The notes under the pieces: model-generated
What the model was told of the DNA's origin: nothing
The model's database searches: none
The model's input: the letters and a program-made list of their open reading frames with translations, nothing else
Position numbers and translations under genes: made by a program
DNA from: CBDDEH01 sp965226865
Lineage (GTDB): Bacteria; Chloroflexota; Dehalococcoidia; Lucifugimonadales; JAGWBF01
Reading direction: 5' to 3'
Assembly (NCBI GenBank): GCA_965226865.1
Contig: CBDDEH010000004.1
Location: 248,001 to 312,000 of the forward strand
Length of the DNA stretch: 64,000 bases
Shown here: positions 52,853 through 61,630 of the stretch, piece by piece
How the letters are laid out: every line of letters begins with the position of its first letter
Position numbering within the stretch: position 1 is the first letter of the stretch

Positions 52853-54229
52853 GTGGTCGATCAAAAAGTTAGAACCGCCGTCCCGGACGAAGTGATCCAA
52901 CAATTCAAGGCCAGCCTTCGCGGCCAGCTCATGCTTCCAGAGGATGACGACTACGACACCGTGCGCCGGGTGTGGAACCACAACATAGACAAGAGGCCCG
53001 CCTTGATCGTCCGCTGCGCCGGAGTCGCCGACGTCATCAGCTCTGTTAACTTCGCACGAGACCATAACCTTCTGGTAGCAGTGCGTGGAGGAGGCCACAA
53101 CGTCGCGGGAAACGCGGTCTGCGACGGTGGCTTAATGATCGACCTATCCCCGATGAAGGGAATGCGTGTCGACCCGGTTGGGCGCACCGCCAGGGCGGAA
53201 CCAGGGCTGATAGGCCGAGAGTTCGACCGGGAAACTCAAGCCTTCGGCCTCGCCACCACTCTGGGCACAGTTTCGGACACCGGAATCGCCGGCCTGACGC
53301 TGGGCGGCGGCTTCGGTTGGTTGATGCGCAAGTACGGACTGGCCTGCGACAATCTAATCTCAGTCGACGTTGTCACCGCGGACGGTCGACTGGTTACGGC
53401 GAGCACGCAGAAAAACAGCGACCTCTTCTGGGGCGTGCGTGGAGGAAGTGGAAATTTCGGAATTGTCACCTCTTTCGAGTACAAGCTTCATCCGATAGGT
53501 AGGGTGCTGGCTGGAATGGTCATCCACCCCTACTCCAGGGCCAAGGAGGTGCTCCAATTCCATCAGCGATTTACCAACGCGGCCCCAGAGGAGCTGACCA
53601 CTTATTGCATATTGATGCATCTCCCTGATGGTGCCCCAGCCTGCGCCATGCTGTCCTGCTATCACGGTGACCTTGAGGAAGGGGAAAGAGTGGTCAAACC
53701 CTTGAGGGAGTTTGGCCCTCCCATCGATGACCAGATGAAGCCGATGGACTACACATTTCTACAAACCATGCTCGATGCGGGGTTCACACCTGGATTGCAG
53801 TTCTACATGAAGGCAGGACTGATGAACGAAGTGAGTGACGACGCTATCGATACACTTCTCGCCAACTACGAAAAAGCGCCGTCCAACAGGAACGTAGTAG
53901 CCGTCGAGCATCTGGGTGGGGCCATCAACAGAGTTGGAGAGGACGAAACCGCTTTTGTCCACAGGAATACCAGGTACGACCTCGAATTGATATCCGTATG
54001 GGAACACGATTCGGAGGCTGATGCCAACATCCGGTGGACCAGGCAGTTCTGGCAAAATATGGGTCCTTTCTTCTCGGGCGGGGTGTACGTGAACTACCTG
54101 ACCAACGATGAGAAGGAGCGCATCGCCAGTGCCTACGGGCCGAGCTACGAACGCCTGGTGGCTCTGAAGAACAAATACGATCCCGCCAACCTTTTCCGCC
54201 TCAATCAGAATATCAAGCCGACGGTCTAA
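52853..54229 (+). CDS. FAD-linked oxidase of the berberine-bridge-enzyme type (paralogue 2)
   Basis: A 458-residue flavoprotein starting with GTG 52853 behind gaggaggaaaagt. Landmarks match paralogue 1: ALIVRCAGVADVISSVNFAR, LVAVRGGGHNVAGNAVCDGG (His for covalent FAD), GTVSDTGIAGLTLGGGFGWL, WGVRGGSGNFGIVTSFEYKL and the BBE tail ERLVALKNKYDPANLFRLNQ. The Cys of bicovalent members is again Ser. Its immediate neighbours differ from those of the first copy (a methyltransferase and a glycosylase), so the copies probably act on different substrates. It should oxidise an alcohol, sugar or aromatic precursor with oxygen. The downstream gene starts within ten bases. Confidence 0.92.
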   Translation: MVDQKVRTAVPDEVIQQFKASLRGQLMLPEDDDYDTVRRVWNHNIDKRPALIVRCAGVADVISSVNFARDHNLLVAVRGGGHNVAGNAVCDGGLMIDLSPMKGMRVDPVGRTARAEPGLIGREFDRETQAFGLATTLGTVSDTGIAGLTLGGGFGWLMRKYGLACDNLISVDVVTADGRLVTASTQKNSDLFWGVRGGSGNFGIVTSFEYKLHPIGRVLAGMVIHPYSRAKEVLQFHQRFTNAAPEELTTYCILMHLPDGAPACAMLSCYHGDLEEGERVVKPLREFGPPIDDQMKPMDYTFLQTMLDAGFTPGLQFYMKAGLMNEVSDDAIDTLLANYEKAPSNRNVVAVEHLGGAINRVGEDETAFVHRNTRYDLELISVWEHDSEADANIRWTRQFWQNMGPFFSGGVYVNYLTNDEKERIASAYGPSYERLVALKNKYDPANLFRLNQNIKPTV

Positions 54230-54237
54230 GAACGCCT

Positions 54238-54852
54238 GTGGGACTGGGAACGAGAATTTTCGCCGCGGTGTACGAACCGCTCAACAGATGACTGGAGCCC
54301 AAACTGGCCGCATACCGCAAAGAGACCGCCGGGAAAGCGACGGGTGATGTTCTGGAAATAGGCGGGGGTACGGGCTTGAACCTTCCCTTCTATAGTCCAG
54401 ATGTTAACCTGACCGTAGTGGAGCCAAATCCCCACATGGCGACACGCATTCGTAAGAAGGCGATGAAAATGGGCCGCGAGGTCAGGATAGTCTCCGAAAT
54501 GGGAGAGAGCCTATCGATTCAAGACTCTAGCTTCGATAGCGTCGTATCGACCCTTGTTCTCTGCTGTGTACGCGACCTGCATTCCGTTGTCCATGAAGCC
54601 CGTAGGATTTTGAAGCCGGGCGGAGCGTTCTACTTCTACGAGCACGTTGTGGCTTCCGGACGCTGGAAACGGCGGTTCCAGAACTGGCTCACCCCGCCGT
54701 GGAAACTGATCGCCGGCGGCTGTAATCTGAATCGAGACATAGCCTCAACGATAAGATCGGTAGGGTTCTCCCGTGTCGAGATCAAGGCCTTTGACGACCC
54801 AGTCGGGGTACCCCTCACCACACCCAGCATCATTGGTGTCGCTTATGTCTGA
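54238..54852 (+). pseudogene. Class I SAM methyltransferase with an in-frame TGA
   Basis: From GTG 54238 the frame reads GTRIFAAVYEPLNR, then TGA (54289-54291), then LEPKLAAYRKETAGKATGDV, LEIGGGTGLNLPFYSPDVNL (SAM site), TVVEPNPHMATRIRKKAMKM, SIQDSSFDSVVSTLVLCCVR and ARRILKPGGAFYFYEHVVAS. The pattern is a UbiE/phospholipid-N-methyltransferase-like enzyme. In relatives this place usually has a residue such as Trp (TGG), so a one-base change or read error is the simplest cause. Without read-through, translation would have to restart past the SAM motif. The end overlaps the glycosylase gene by eight bases. Confidence 0.78.
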
Positions 54853-55435
54853 CACGACTCCTATCGAGGATGGCCGCGTGCGCTGCTTCGGCGGCCCCGG
54901 AGACCCATTGATAATGAGCTACCACGACGAGGAGTGGGGCGTCCCAGTACACGACGACAGAAAGCATTTCGAGATGCTAATCTTGGACGGCTTCCAGGCC
55001 GGTCTTTCCTGGCGAACCATCCTCCACAAACGCGAAGCCTTTCGCGAGGCCTTCCAAGACTTCGATCCAGTTAAAGTAGCGGCGTACACCGACGAGGATG
55101 TGGCGCGGCTCCTTGCCAACGCAGGTATCGTGCGAAACCGGCTCAAAATCGCGGCAGCTATAAGCAACGCTGAAAATTTTATCCAGATCCAGCGGGAGCA
55201 CGGCAGCTTCGACAAGTACATCTGGCAGTTTACGGGATATAAAACTCTGAGAAATCCAAAGGGTGTGAGCTGGGACACGATGCCTGCCTCGACGCCAGAA
55301 TCGGACGCGATGTCGAAGAACCTTCGAAAACGCGGCTTTCGTTTTGTAGGCACGACAATATGCTACGCATATATGCAATCAACAGGGATCGTAAACGACC
55401 ACGTCAACGATTGCTGGCGGGTCACACGTCGGTAA
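54845..55435 (+). CDS. tag: DNA-3-methyladenine glycosylase I
   Basis: A 196-residue base-excision enzyme that removes 3-methyladenine from alkylated DNA. ATG 54845 lies inside the end of the methyltransferase gene and gives the usual length. Diagnostic parts are VRCFGGPGDPLIMSYHDEEW (Zn Cys and His), GVPVHDDRKHFEMLILDGFQ, AGLSWRTILHKREAFREAFQ (substrate pocket W), RNRLKIAAAISNAENFIQIQ, KGFRFVGTT-like RGFRFVGTTICYAYMQSTGI and the C-terminal Zn pair in NDHVNDC. The helix-hairpin-helix-type fold is complete. It is probably co-transcribed with the methyltransferase and FAD oxidase genes. Confidence 0.94.
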   Translation: MSDTTPIEDGRVRCFGGPGDPLIMSYHDEEWGVPVHDDRKHFEMLILDGFQAGLSWRTILHKREAFREAFQDFDPVKVAAYTDEDVARLLANAGIVRNRLKIAAAISNAENFIQIQREHGSFDKYIWQFTGYKTLRNPKGVSWDTMPASTPESDAMSKNLRKRGFRFVGTTICYAYMQSTGIVNDHVNDCWRVTRR

Positions 55436-55466
55436 ATTGGGTGCCCCATTTCGCGATTCCCAATCC

Positions 55467-55495
55467 TTGACACCTAGCTACGCTGTTGATATGCT
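55467..55495 (+). promoter_or_regulatory. Promoter of the suf operon
   Basis: TTGACA (55467-55472), exactly 17 bp, TATGCT (55490-55495). The expected start site is near 55502, immediately before the dyad at 55505. Confidence 0.75.
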
Positions 55496-55504
55496 AACGT
55501 CAAG

Positions 55505-55529
55505 GTTGTTGACCTGATTGGTCAACAAC
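55505..55529. promoter_or_regulatory. Perfect dyad overlapping the suf transcription start: candidate operator
   Basis: gttgttgacc (55505-55514), 5 bp, ggtcaacaac (55520-55529): a perfect 10-bp inverted repeat just downstream of the -10 box and 21 bp before sufB. The position suits repression. GTTG/CAAC arms recall SufR-type sites, but no sufR-like gene is in the window. Confidence 0.65.
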
Positions 55530-55550
55530 TCAGACAACCGAAAGGGCGAC

Positions 55551-57014
55551 ATGACCACGCCAGACATAATTTCCCGCGACAAGGGTGTTCCTGCGTCCGG
55601 GTACAAATATGGATTCGTCACTGATATCGAGTCGGACTTAGCGCCCCGTGGGTTAAACGAGGACATCGTCCGGTGGATATCTGCCAAGAAAAACGAGCCG
55701 GAGTTTATGTTGGAGTGGCGTCTCAAGTCTTACCATCACTTCATGTCATTACTGGAACGGGAACAGACTCCCAAGTGGGCCAACATTCATCATCCGCCGA
55801 TAGACTTCCAAGATATCATCTATTACGCGGCACCCAAACCCAAAGACAAGCTTGGTAGCCTGGATGAGGTAGATCCGGACATCCTGGACACCTACGAAAA
55901 ACTAGGCATACCCCTTGATGAGCAAAAGAGGCTGGCAGGTGTCGCTGTGGACGCCGTCTTCGACAGCGTATCCGTTGCAACCACCTTCAAAGCGGAGCTG
56001 GCAAAATACGGGGTCATTTTCGGCTCCTTCTCGGAAGCGGTCCAGAACCATCCCGAGTTGGTGGAGAAATACCTGGGTTCGGTTGTCCCTTACACAGACA
56101 ACTTCTACGTTGCGTTGAACTCCGCCGTTTTCTCCGACGGTTCCTTCTGCTACGTGCCCAAGGGAGTGCGCTGTCCGCTGGAGCTGTCCACGTACTTCCG
56201 TATCAACACTGCCTCATCGGGCCAGTTCGAGCGGACGCTCATCATCGCCGATGAGGGCAGCTACGTAAGCTATCTGGAGGGCTGTAGCGCCCCAATGCGG
56301 GACACGAACCAGCTCCACGCGGCGGTCGTCGAGCTCCTAACCCTGGGCAGTGCTGAGATCAAATACTCCACCATTCAGAACTGGTATCCAGGTGATGAAA
56401 AGGGCAAAGGCGGCATATATAACTTCGTCACCAAACGCGGCAAATGCGCCGGCAAAAACTCCAAGATCTCATGGACCCAGGTGGAGACGGGCTCGGCCAT
56501 AACCTGGAAATATCCCAGCGTTATCCTGCAGGGAGATAACTCCATCGGCGAGTTCTATTCGGTAGCGCTGACCAAGGGATACCAGCAGGCTGATACAGGC
56601 ACCAAGATGACCCACATAGGCAAGAACACTCGAAGCCGGATCATCTCCAAAGGCATCTCAGCAGACCATGGAAACAACACCTACCGTGGGCTGGTCAAGG
56701 TACTGCCCAGGGCCGACAACTCCAGGAACTTTACTCAGTGTGACTCCTTACTAATCGGTGACGAATGTGGCGCTCATACGACGCCCTACGTGGAAGTCCG
56801 AAACAACACAGCCCAACTCGAACACGAGGCCTTCACTTCAAAGGTTAGTGAAGACCAGTTGTTTTACTGTAATCAACGCGGGCTTTCAACCGAGGATGCC
56901 AACTCCCTGATCATCAACGGCTTCTGTAAGGACGTATTCAAGCAGCTACCCTTCGAGTTCGCCGTCGAGGCAACCAGACTTCTCGAGGCTAATCTGGAAG
57001 GATCAGTTGGCTAA
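55551..57014 (+). CDS. sufB: Fe-S cluster assembly scaffold SufB
   Basis: A 487-residue scaffold on which the SufBCD complex builds Fe-S clusters. ATG 55551 (site gaaagggcgac) is preferred to a TTG 33 bases upstream. It begins SGYKYGFVTDIESDLAPRGL and WISAKKNEPEFMLEWRLKSY, has SFCYVPKGVRCPLELSTYFR, YLEGCSAPMRDTNQLHAAVV, VKVLPRADNSRNFTQCDSLL, and ends EATRLLEANLEGSVG. The Cys/Glu positions of the right-handed beta-helix used for sulfur transfer are in the central part (SYLEGC). It is the first gene of the operon, downstream of the consensus promoter and dyad. The cytosolic complex includes SufC and SufD. Confidence 0.97.
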   Translation: MTTPDIISRDKGVPASGYKYGFVTDIESDLAPRGLNEDIVRWISAKKNEPEFMLEWRLKSYHHFMSLLEREQTPKWANIHHPPIDFQDIIYYAAPKPKDKLGSLDEVDPDILDTYEKLGIPLDEQKRLAGVAVDAVFDSVSVATTFKAELAKYGVIFGSFSEAVQNHPELVEKYLGSVVPYTDNFYVALNSAVFSDGSFCYVPKGVRCPLELSTYFRINTASSGQFERTLIIADEGSYVSYLEGCSAPMRDTNQLHAAVVELLTLGSAEIKYSTIQNWYPGDEKGKGGIYNFVTKRGKCAGKNSKISWTQVETGSAITWKYPSVILQGDNSIGEFYSVALTKGYQQADTGTKMTHIGKNTRSRIISKGISADHGNNTYRGLVKVLPRADNSRNFTQCDSLLIGDECGAHTTPYVEVRNNTAQLEHEAFTSKVSEDQLFYCNQRGLSTEDANSLIINGFCKDVFKQLPFEFAVEATRLLEANLEGSVG

Positions 57015-57795
57015 GCAGACAGAGAATATGCTCGAGATACGTGACCTCAATGCCCTGGCCAACGAAGAGCTCATACTCAAGGGCGTAAATCTCCGGATAA
57101 AGGCCGGCGAAGTCCACGCCATCATGGGCCCCAACGGGTCAGGCAAAAGCACCCTTGCCAATACGATCGTCGGACACCCAAAGTACACGGCCACATCCGG
57201 AGAGGCGCTGTTCGAAGGCAGGAACTTGCTTACGATGCCCGCTGAAGAGAGGGCCAGGTCCGGCATATTCCTCTCTTTCCAGAACCCGATTGAGATGCCA
57301 GGGATAAGGCTGGACCAGTTCTTGAGGGCAGGCTTTAACGCCATTCGAAAAAGCAGGGACATCGAAGAACTGGATGTGCTCAAGTTCGACAAACTCCTGA
57401 AGGAGAAGGTGACACTCTCTGAGATAGACCCCCGCCTGACAAAACGCTCGGTCAACGAAGGTTTCTCAGGCGGGGAGAAGAAGCGTAGCGAGATTCTGCA
57501 ACTCTCTGTATTGGAACCTAAGCTGGCAATCCTGGACGAGATCGACTCGGGACTGGACGTAGACGCCCTTCGAGAGGTCGCCGAGGGGATCAACAGGTGG
57601 CGAAGTCCGGAGAACGCCTTGCTGCTGGTCACCCATTATCAGAGGATATTGAGCTACGTCGTGCCCGACCACGTACACGTGCTGATCAACGGACGCATAA
57701 TCAAGTCAGGCGGCAAGGACCTGGCACTTGAGATCGAATCCGAGGGTTACGACAAGTTTGAGGAACAAGAGTCGGCTCTAGAACGCAGCCATTGA
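57007..57795 (+). CDS. sufC: Fe-S cluster assembly ATPase SufC
   Basis: A 262-residue ABC-type ATPase driving conformational change in SufBCD. The TTG 57007, behind ggaagga and overlapping the sufB stop, gives MAKQTENMLEIRDLN; ATG 57028 (MLEIRDL) is a possible alternative. Walker A is MGPNGSGKSTLANTIVGH. The Q-loop is FLSFQNPIEMPGI, with SufC-like surroundings. The ABC signature FSGGEKKRSEILQLS, Walker B LAILDEIDSGLDVDALREVA and the H-loop LLVTHYQRILSYVVPDHVHV are all present. Coupled translation with sufB is likely. Nothing is missing. Confidence 0.97.
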   Translation: MAKQTENMLEIRDLNALANEELILKGVNLRIKAGEVHAIMGPNGSGKSTLANTIVGHPKYTATSGEALFEGRNLLTMPAEERARSGIFLSFQNPIEMPGIRLDQFLRAGFNAIRKSRDIEELDVLKFDKLLKEKVTLSEIDPRLTKRSVNEGFSGGEKKRSEILQLSVLEPKLAILDEIDSGLDVDALREVAEGINRWRSPENALLLVTHYQRILSYVVPDHVHVLINGRIIKSGGKDLALEIESEGYDKFEEQESALERSH

Positions 57796-57808
57796 CGGTC
57801 AGGCAGGC

Positions 57809-59173
57809 ATGACGCAGAGTCGAGCAACGCAGGAAGAAACATACCTCCGGGCCTTTGAGTCCTTCGAGAAAAACGGGTCATCCAAAGACCCTTCATGGGC
57901 CCAGTCTCTCCGCAAGGACGCCATAACCAGGTTCAGCCAGTTGGGCTTTCCCGTTGCCCGACGCGGCAACGAAGAATGGAAGTACACCGACATAGGCCCC
58001 ATCGCCCGCTCCGCGTTCCGGACTCCGTCGGCGGATGGGCTCCCCGCATCTTCAAACATCGGGTTGAAACCCTTTACCCTGGGAGGGAGGAGCTGGACCA
58101 GACTGGTGTTCGTTGACGGTAAGTACGCCGAGCGGCTTTCGCATTTTTCAGACATGCCGGCCAACACCAAGTTGGTGAGCCTCAAGGAGGCCATGGCGGA
58201 TAAGTCCGATCTGGTGGAGTCTCATCTGGCTCGAAAGGCAGACTTTGAAAACGACGCGTTTACGGCGCTGAACACCGCCTTCTTGCACGACGGAGCTTTC
58301 CTATGCATCCCGGACGGGGTAATCCTTGAAAAACCAATCCACTTCATGTTCTTGGCAGGACGCCAATCCGACAGGCAGCCAGGCGACACCTTCTCGAATC
58401 CTCGGATACTGGTAATAGCTGGAAGAAACAGCAGGGCCACCATCATTGAAAGCCACGCGGGACTCGGCCAGGGCCAGTACTTCACCAATACGGTCAGTGA
58501 GATAGTGTTGGGAGAAGGAGCTTCACTCGACTGCTACAGAATTCAAGAGGAAAGTGACGAAGCTTTCCACATATCCACGACTCAGGTCGAGTTGGAGCGA
58601 AACAGCATGTTTTCCTCCGTTGCTATGGATGCCGGAGGAGGACTCGTCAGGAACAACCTTAATGTGGCTCTGGTAGGTGAAGGCAGCTCGTGTAAGCTTG
58701 ACGGCCTTTATGTCGTATCAGGCTCTCAGCACGTCGATAACCAGGTAATCATCGATCATCGGGCACCTCACACCATCAGTCGAGAGCTGTACAAAGGGAT
58801 ACTGGACGGGCACTCCAGAGCCGTTTTCCATGGCGGCATAATAGTACGCCGTGGCGCGCAAAAAGTTGATGCACGGCAGATCGATCGAAACTTACTTTTG
58901 TCCGACAAGTGCGAGGCAGACACCAAGCCTGCCTTCTGGATTTACGCTGACGACGTCAAGTGCGGCCACGGAGCTGCCAACGGCAAACTGGATGACGATG
59001 CCCTGTTCTACCTGAGAAGTAGAGGCCTGGACGAAGAGACGGCCCGTAGGTTCCTGATCCGGGCGTTCGCCAGCGAGATCATAAATAGTGTTAAGCTTGA
59101 ACCCCTCCGGGCATTTATGGAAATCCTGGTTTCGGCGACCCACTCAATGACTCAGGTCGAGGGTACCCCATGA
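57809..59173 (+). CDS. sufD: Fe-S cluster assembly protein SufD
   Basis: A 454-residue partner of SufB. The N-terminal helical part includes ARRGNEEWKYTDIGPIARSA, the usual W-x-Y-T/D motif. The beta-helix core holds LNTAFLHDGAFLCIPDGVIL, PRILVIAGRNSRATIIESHA, GKYFTNTVSEIVLGEGASL-type sequence and YVVSGSQHVDNQVIIDHRAP. The C-terminal DARQIDRNLLLSDKCEADTK, VKCGHGAANGKLDDDALFYL and SRGLDEETARRFLIRAFASE hold the conserved Cys-Gly-His interface with SufB. It starts 13 bases after sufC; the end overlaps sufS by four bases. Confidence 0.96.
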   Translation: MTQSRATQEETYLRAFESFEKNGSSKDPSWAQSLRKDAITRFSQLGFPVARRGNEEWKYTDIGPIARSAFRTPSADGLPASSNIGLKPFTLGGRSWTRLVFVDGKYAERLSHFSDMPANTKLVSLKEAMADKSDLVESHLARKADFENDAFTALNTAFLHDGAFLCIPDGVILEKPIHFMFLAGRQSDRQPGDTFSNPRILVIAGRNSRATIIESHAGLGQGQYFTNTVSEIVLGEGASLDCYRIQEESDEAFHISTTQVELERNSMFSSVAMDAGGGLVRNNLNVALVGEGSSCKLDGLYVVSGSQHVDNQVIIDHRAPHTISRELYKGILDGHSRAVFHGGIIVRRGAQKVDARQIDRNLLLSDKCEADTKPAFWIYADDVKCGHGAANGKLDDDALFYLRSRGLDEETARRFLIRAFASEIINSVKLEPLRAFMEILVSATHSMTQVEGTP

Positions 59174-60402
59174 CCACCCTTGAAGCGCTCGATGTCGCGA
59201 GGATTCGCGAGGACTTTCCTATCCTCAATCAAAAAGTCCACGGGAAATCGCTGGTCTACCTCGACAACGCCGCCACAAGCCAGAAGCCCAAAGCGGTTAT
59301 AGATACCCTGGTTGAGTACTACACGACCGAGAACTCCAACGTTCATAGGGGCGTGCATTACCTGAGCGAACTGGCAACCAGGGACTTCGAGGAGACCCGC
59401 ACCAAGGTGCGGAAGCTACTCAACGCCGCCCGAGACCAGGAAATCATATTCGTACGCGGGACCACCGAGGGGATTAACTTGGTGGCTAACAGCTACGTAA
59501 AGCAGCACGTAGGCCAAGGGGACGAGATAGTCATCTCCGCCATGGAACACCATTCCAACATCGTTCCCTGGCAGATCATATGTCAGGAACTGGGCGCCAA
59601 CCTGCGCGTAATCCCGATGAACGACTCGGGCGAGCTCCTTCTGGACGAATACGAAAAACTTTTAAATCCAAAAACAAGGTTTGTTTCTATTGCTTACCTG
59701 TCCAATTCCCTCGGAACAATCAACCCGCTAAAGAAGATAGTAGAGATGGCCCATGACCGGGGGGTGCCGGTGCTGGTCGATGGGGCCCAGTCCACTCCTT
59801 ACATGCCGGTGGACCTGCAAGAATTGGGTTGCGACTTCTATGCCTTCTCAGGCCACAAGTTCTTCGGGCCCACGGGTATTGGGGTCCTATATGGCAGGGC
59901 GGAGCTCCTCGAAGAGATGCCCCCATACCAGGGCGGTGGCGACATGATCAAGTCGGTTACCTTCGAGAAGACCATATACAATGCCCTTCCTTACAAGTTC
60001 GAGGCGGGAACGCCAAACATAGCCGGAGCCATAGGCCTTGGAGCTGCCGTAGATTACATAACTGGAATAGGGTTGGACAGAATATTCGAGTACGAGCACG
60101 AGCTGCTGGAGTACGGAACGACTCTCCTCGCGGAGGTTGACGGGCTTCGTCTGATCGGAACCGCCAGGGAGAAGGCCGGGATACTCTCCTTTGTGATGGA
60201 CGGCGTCCATCCCCACGACATCGGCACCGTCCTGGACTCCGATGGAATCGCTATCAGGACGGGCCATCACTGTACTCAACCGGTGATGGAGCGGTTCGGG
60301 ATTCCCGCTACAGCCCGGGCTTCTCTGGCTTTCTACAACACTAAAGAAGAAATCGATGCCCTGATCAACGGCATCTACCGGGTCAAGAAACTCTTTGGCT
60401 AA
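59170..60402 (+). CDS. sufS: Cysteine desulfurase SufS (group II)
   Basis: A 410-residue PLP enzyme that takes sulfur from L-cysteine as a persulfide. It begins VARIREDFPILNQKVHGKSL, VYLDNAATSQKPKAVIDTLV, has FVRGTTEGINLVANSYVKQH, SAMEHHSNIVPWQIICQELG (PLP-stacking His), DGAQSTPYMPVDLQELGCDF, YAFSGHKFFGPTGIGVLYG (PLP Lys in SGHK) and the active-site Cys in IRTGHHCTQPVMERFGIPAT. The short loop around that Cys is of group II type, needing SufU as acceptor, and sufU is next. ATG 59170 overlaps the sufD stop; the last base is shared with sufU. Confidence 0.97.
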   Translation: MTTLEALDVARIREDFPILNQKVHGKSLVYLDNAATSQKPKAVIDTLVEYYTTENSNVHRGVHYLSELATRDFEETRTKVRKLLNAARDQEIIFVRGTTEGINLVANSYVKQHVGQGDEIVISAMEHHSNIVPWQIICQELGANLRVIPMNDSGELLLDEYEKLLNPKTRFVSIAYLSNSLGTINPLKKIVEMAHDRGVPVLVDGAQSTPYMPVDLQELGCDFYAFSGHKFFGPTGIGVLYGRAELLEEMPPYQGGGDMIKSVTFEKTIYNALPYKFEAGTPNIAGAIGLGAAVDYITGIGLDRIFEYEHELLEYGTTLLAEVDGLRLIGTAREKAGILSFVMDGVHPHDIGTVLDSDGIAIRTGHHCTQPVMERFGIPATARASLAFYNTKEEIDALINGIYRVKKLFG

Positions 60403-60854
60403 TGTCTGATATCCAGGACCTATACCAGGACATGGTCCTGGACCACAACAGCCGTCCGCGCAATTTCCGTAAGCTGGAAGATGCGAACCGCTCAGCCGAT
60501 GGCTACAATCCTCTCTGCGGCGACAAGATCACCCTCTACCTGAAGGTGGAAGATGACAAGATAACAGACGTCGGTTTCGAAAGTTCCGGATGCGCCATCT
60601 CCAAGGCCTCGGCGTCCATGATGACCCAGAGCATAAAAGGCAAGTCCACCGAAGAGGCCGAGGAAACTTTCCGCCAGGCCCACCAGATGCTTACCGGAGA
60701 CCCTGACTTCGAATCCGATGATCTCGGCGAGTTGGAGGTGCTCTCCGGTGTGTCCCAGTTCCCCACCAGGGTGAAATGCGCCACGCTGGCCTGGCACACG
60801 CTACGAGCGGCCTTCAAGAGTGAGGGAGAAACCGTTAAAACCGAAGAGGACTAG
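60402..60854 (+). CDS. sufU: Fe-S assembly sulfurtransferase SufU
   Basis: A 150-residue U-type protein, Zn-binding, accepting persulfide sulfur from SufS. LYQDMVLDHNSRPRNFRKLE starts it; Cys ligands are in YNPLCGDKITLYLKVED, ESSGCAISKASASMMTQSIK and PTRVKCATLAWHTLRAAF, with the Asp of the GD pair as fourth ligand. The long segment between the second and third Cys (KGKSTEEAEETFRQAHQMLT and on) is the SufU-specific insertion absent in IscU. It follows sufS with a one-base overlap and ends the operon. It converges with the next gene, overlapping by four bases. Confidence 0.95.
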   Translation: MSDIQDLYQDMVLDHNSRPRNFRKLEDANRSADGYNPLCGDKITLYLKVEDDKITDVGFESSGCAISKASASMMTQSIKGKSTEEAEETFRQAHQMLTGDPDFESDDLGELEVLSGVSQFPTRVKCATLAWHTLRAAFKSEGETVKTEED

Positions 60855-61426
60855 AGTCTTTGTCCCTGACCTGAGGCGGCGACGGCTTTGCGGCCAGCCT
60901 CGCTAACGGCATAATAGCCCTTGCTACCGGGGACGCGCTCTGTCCAGCCGAACTTACTCCTGGCCGCGTTACGCAGCGTCTGGCGGAAATCGCTGGCACG
61001 CCTCCATCCCGCCATATCGAACAGGTCTCCTAACTCTTTCTCGGATACATTATCTATACCCAGATGCAGCGCTGCCCCCTCCATCGCCACAACGACCCGG
61101 CGCATGTCGCCAACGGGGGCCAGGCCGGAGCAATACTTAGAAAACCGTTCCCGATCGTCAGCGTCAACAGACACAGGGGGCTTTGCTTCGACCGAACCGT
61201 CACCGTTCAGGTCCGGCTCAACGGAGACGCCGGACGCTTCGGTTTCATCGATGGTACCGTTCCCGTTCACCTTGGCCTCGGACGCCTGTGGCGACATCTG
61301 TAGCCGGATCAGGTCTGCCGGGAGTTCCTTGAGGGCCATGGCTACTACTTCCCGGGCGACCTGCATATCTGAGGACTCGAGAGTAATTACCGTCTCACCG
61401 GGAAGAGTTATTGACACTTTGAGCAC
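60851..61426 (-). CDS. Unknown protein with a C-terminal winged-helix-like segment
   Basis: I do not recognise this gene. I place the start at GTG 61426 because ggaggggaggcgctccg stands directly upstream; an ATG 45 bases earlier lacks such a site. The N-terminus LKVSITLPGETVITLESSDM, QVAREVVAMALKELPADLI looks like a small alpha/beta unit. An acidic, low-complexity linker follows (NGNGTIDETEASGVSVEPDL). The C-terminal part (FSKYCSGLAPVGDMRRVVVA, EKELGDLFDMAGWRRASDFR, FGWTERVPGSKGYYAVSEAG) resembles a winged-helix fold. It could be a DNA-binding protein. It ends inside the sufU stop on the opposite strand. Confidence 0.65.
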   Translation of the reverse strand: MLKVSITLPGETVITLESSDMQVAREVVAMALKELPADLIRLQMSPQASEAKVNGNGTIDETEASGVSVEPDLNGDGSVEAKPPVSVDADDRERFSKYCSGLAPVGDMRRVVVAMEGAALHLGIDNVSEKELGDLFDMAGWRRASDFRQTLRNAARSKFGWTERVPGSKGYYAVSEAGRKAVAASGQGQRL

Positions 61427-61630
61427 CGGAGCGCCTCCCCTCCGCACACTGGCCAACGGCACTATGGCCAACAGTTTTCACACTAAACCCAAACTTATTT
61501 AGTGCAAAAGTGGAACCGTGATTGGGCACCTAATCGGAATCGAGTATCGGGTGGACTCGACTACGCTACACGAAATGAGAGGGCAGGTCAAGATACTTTG
61601 GGGTGAAAATGTGCAAAAGAGGAATGTGAG

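Noticed and set aside
54289..54291. Selenocysteine codon
   Set aside because: No SECIS-like hairpin is evident after the TGA and the family has no known Sec at this place.
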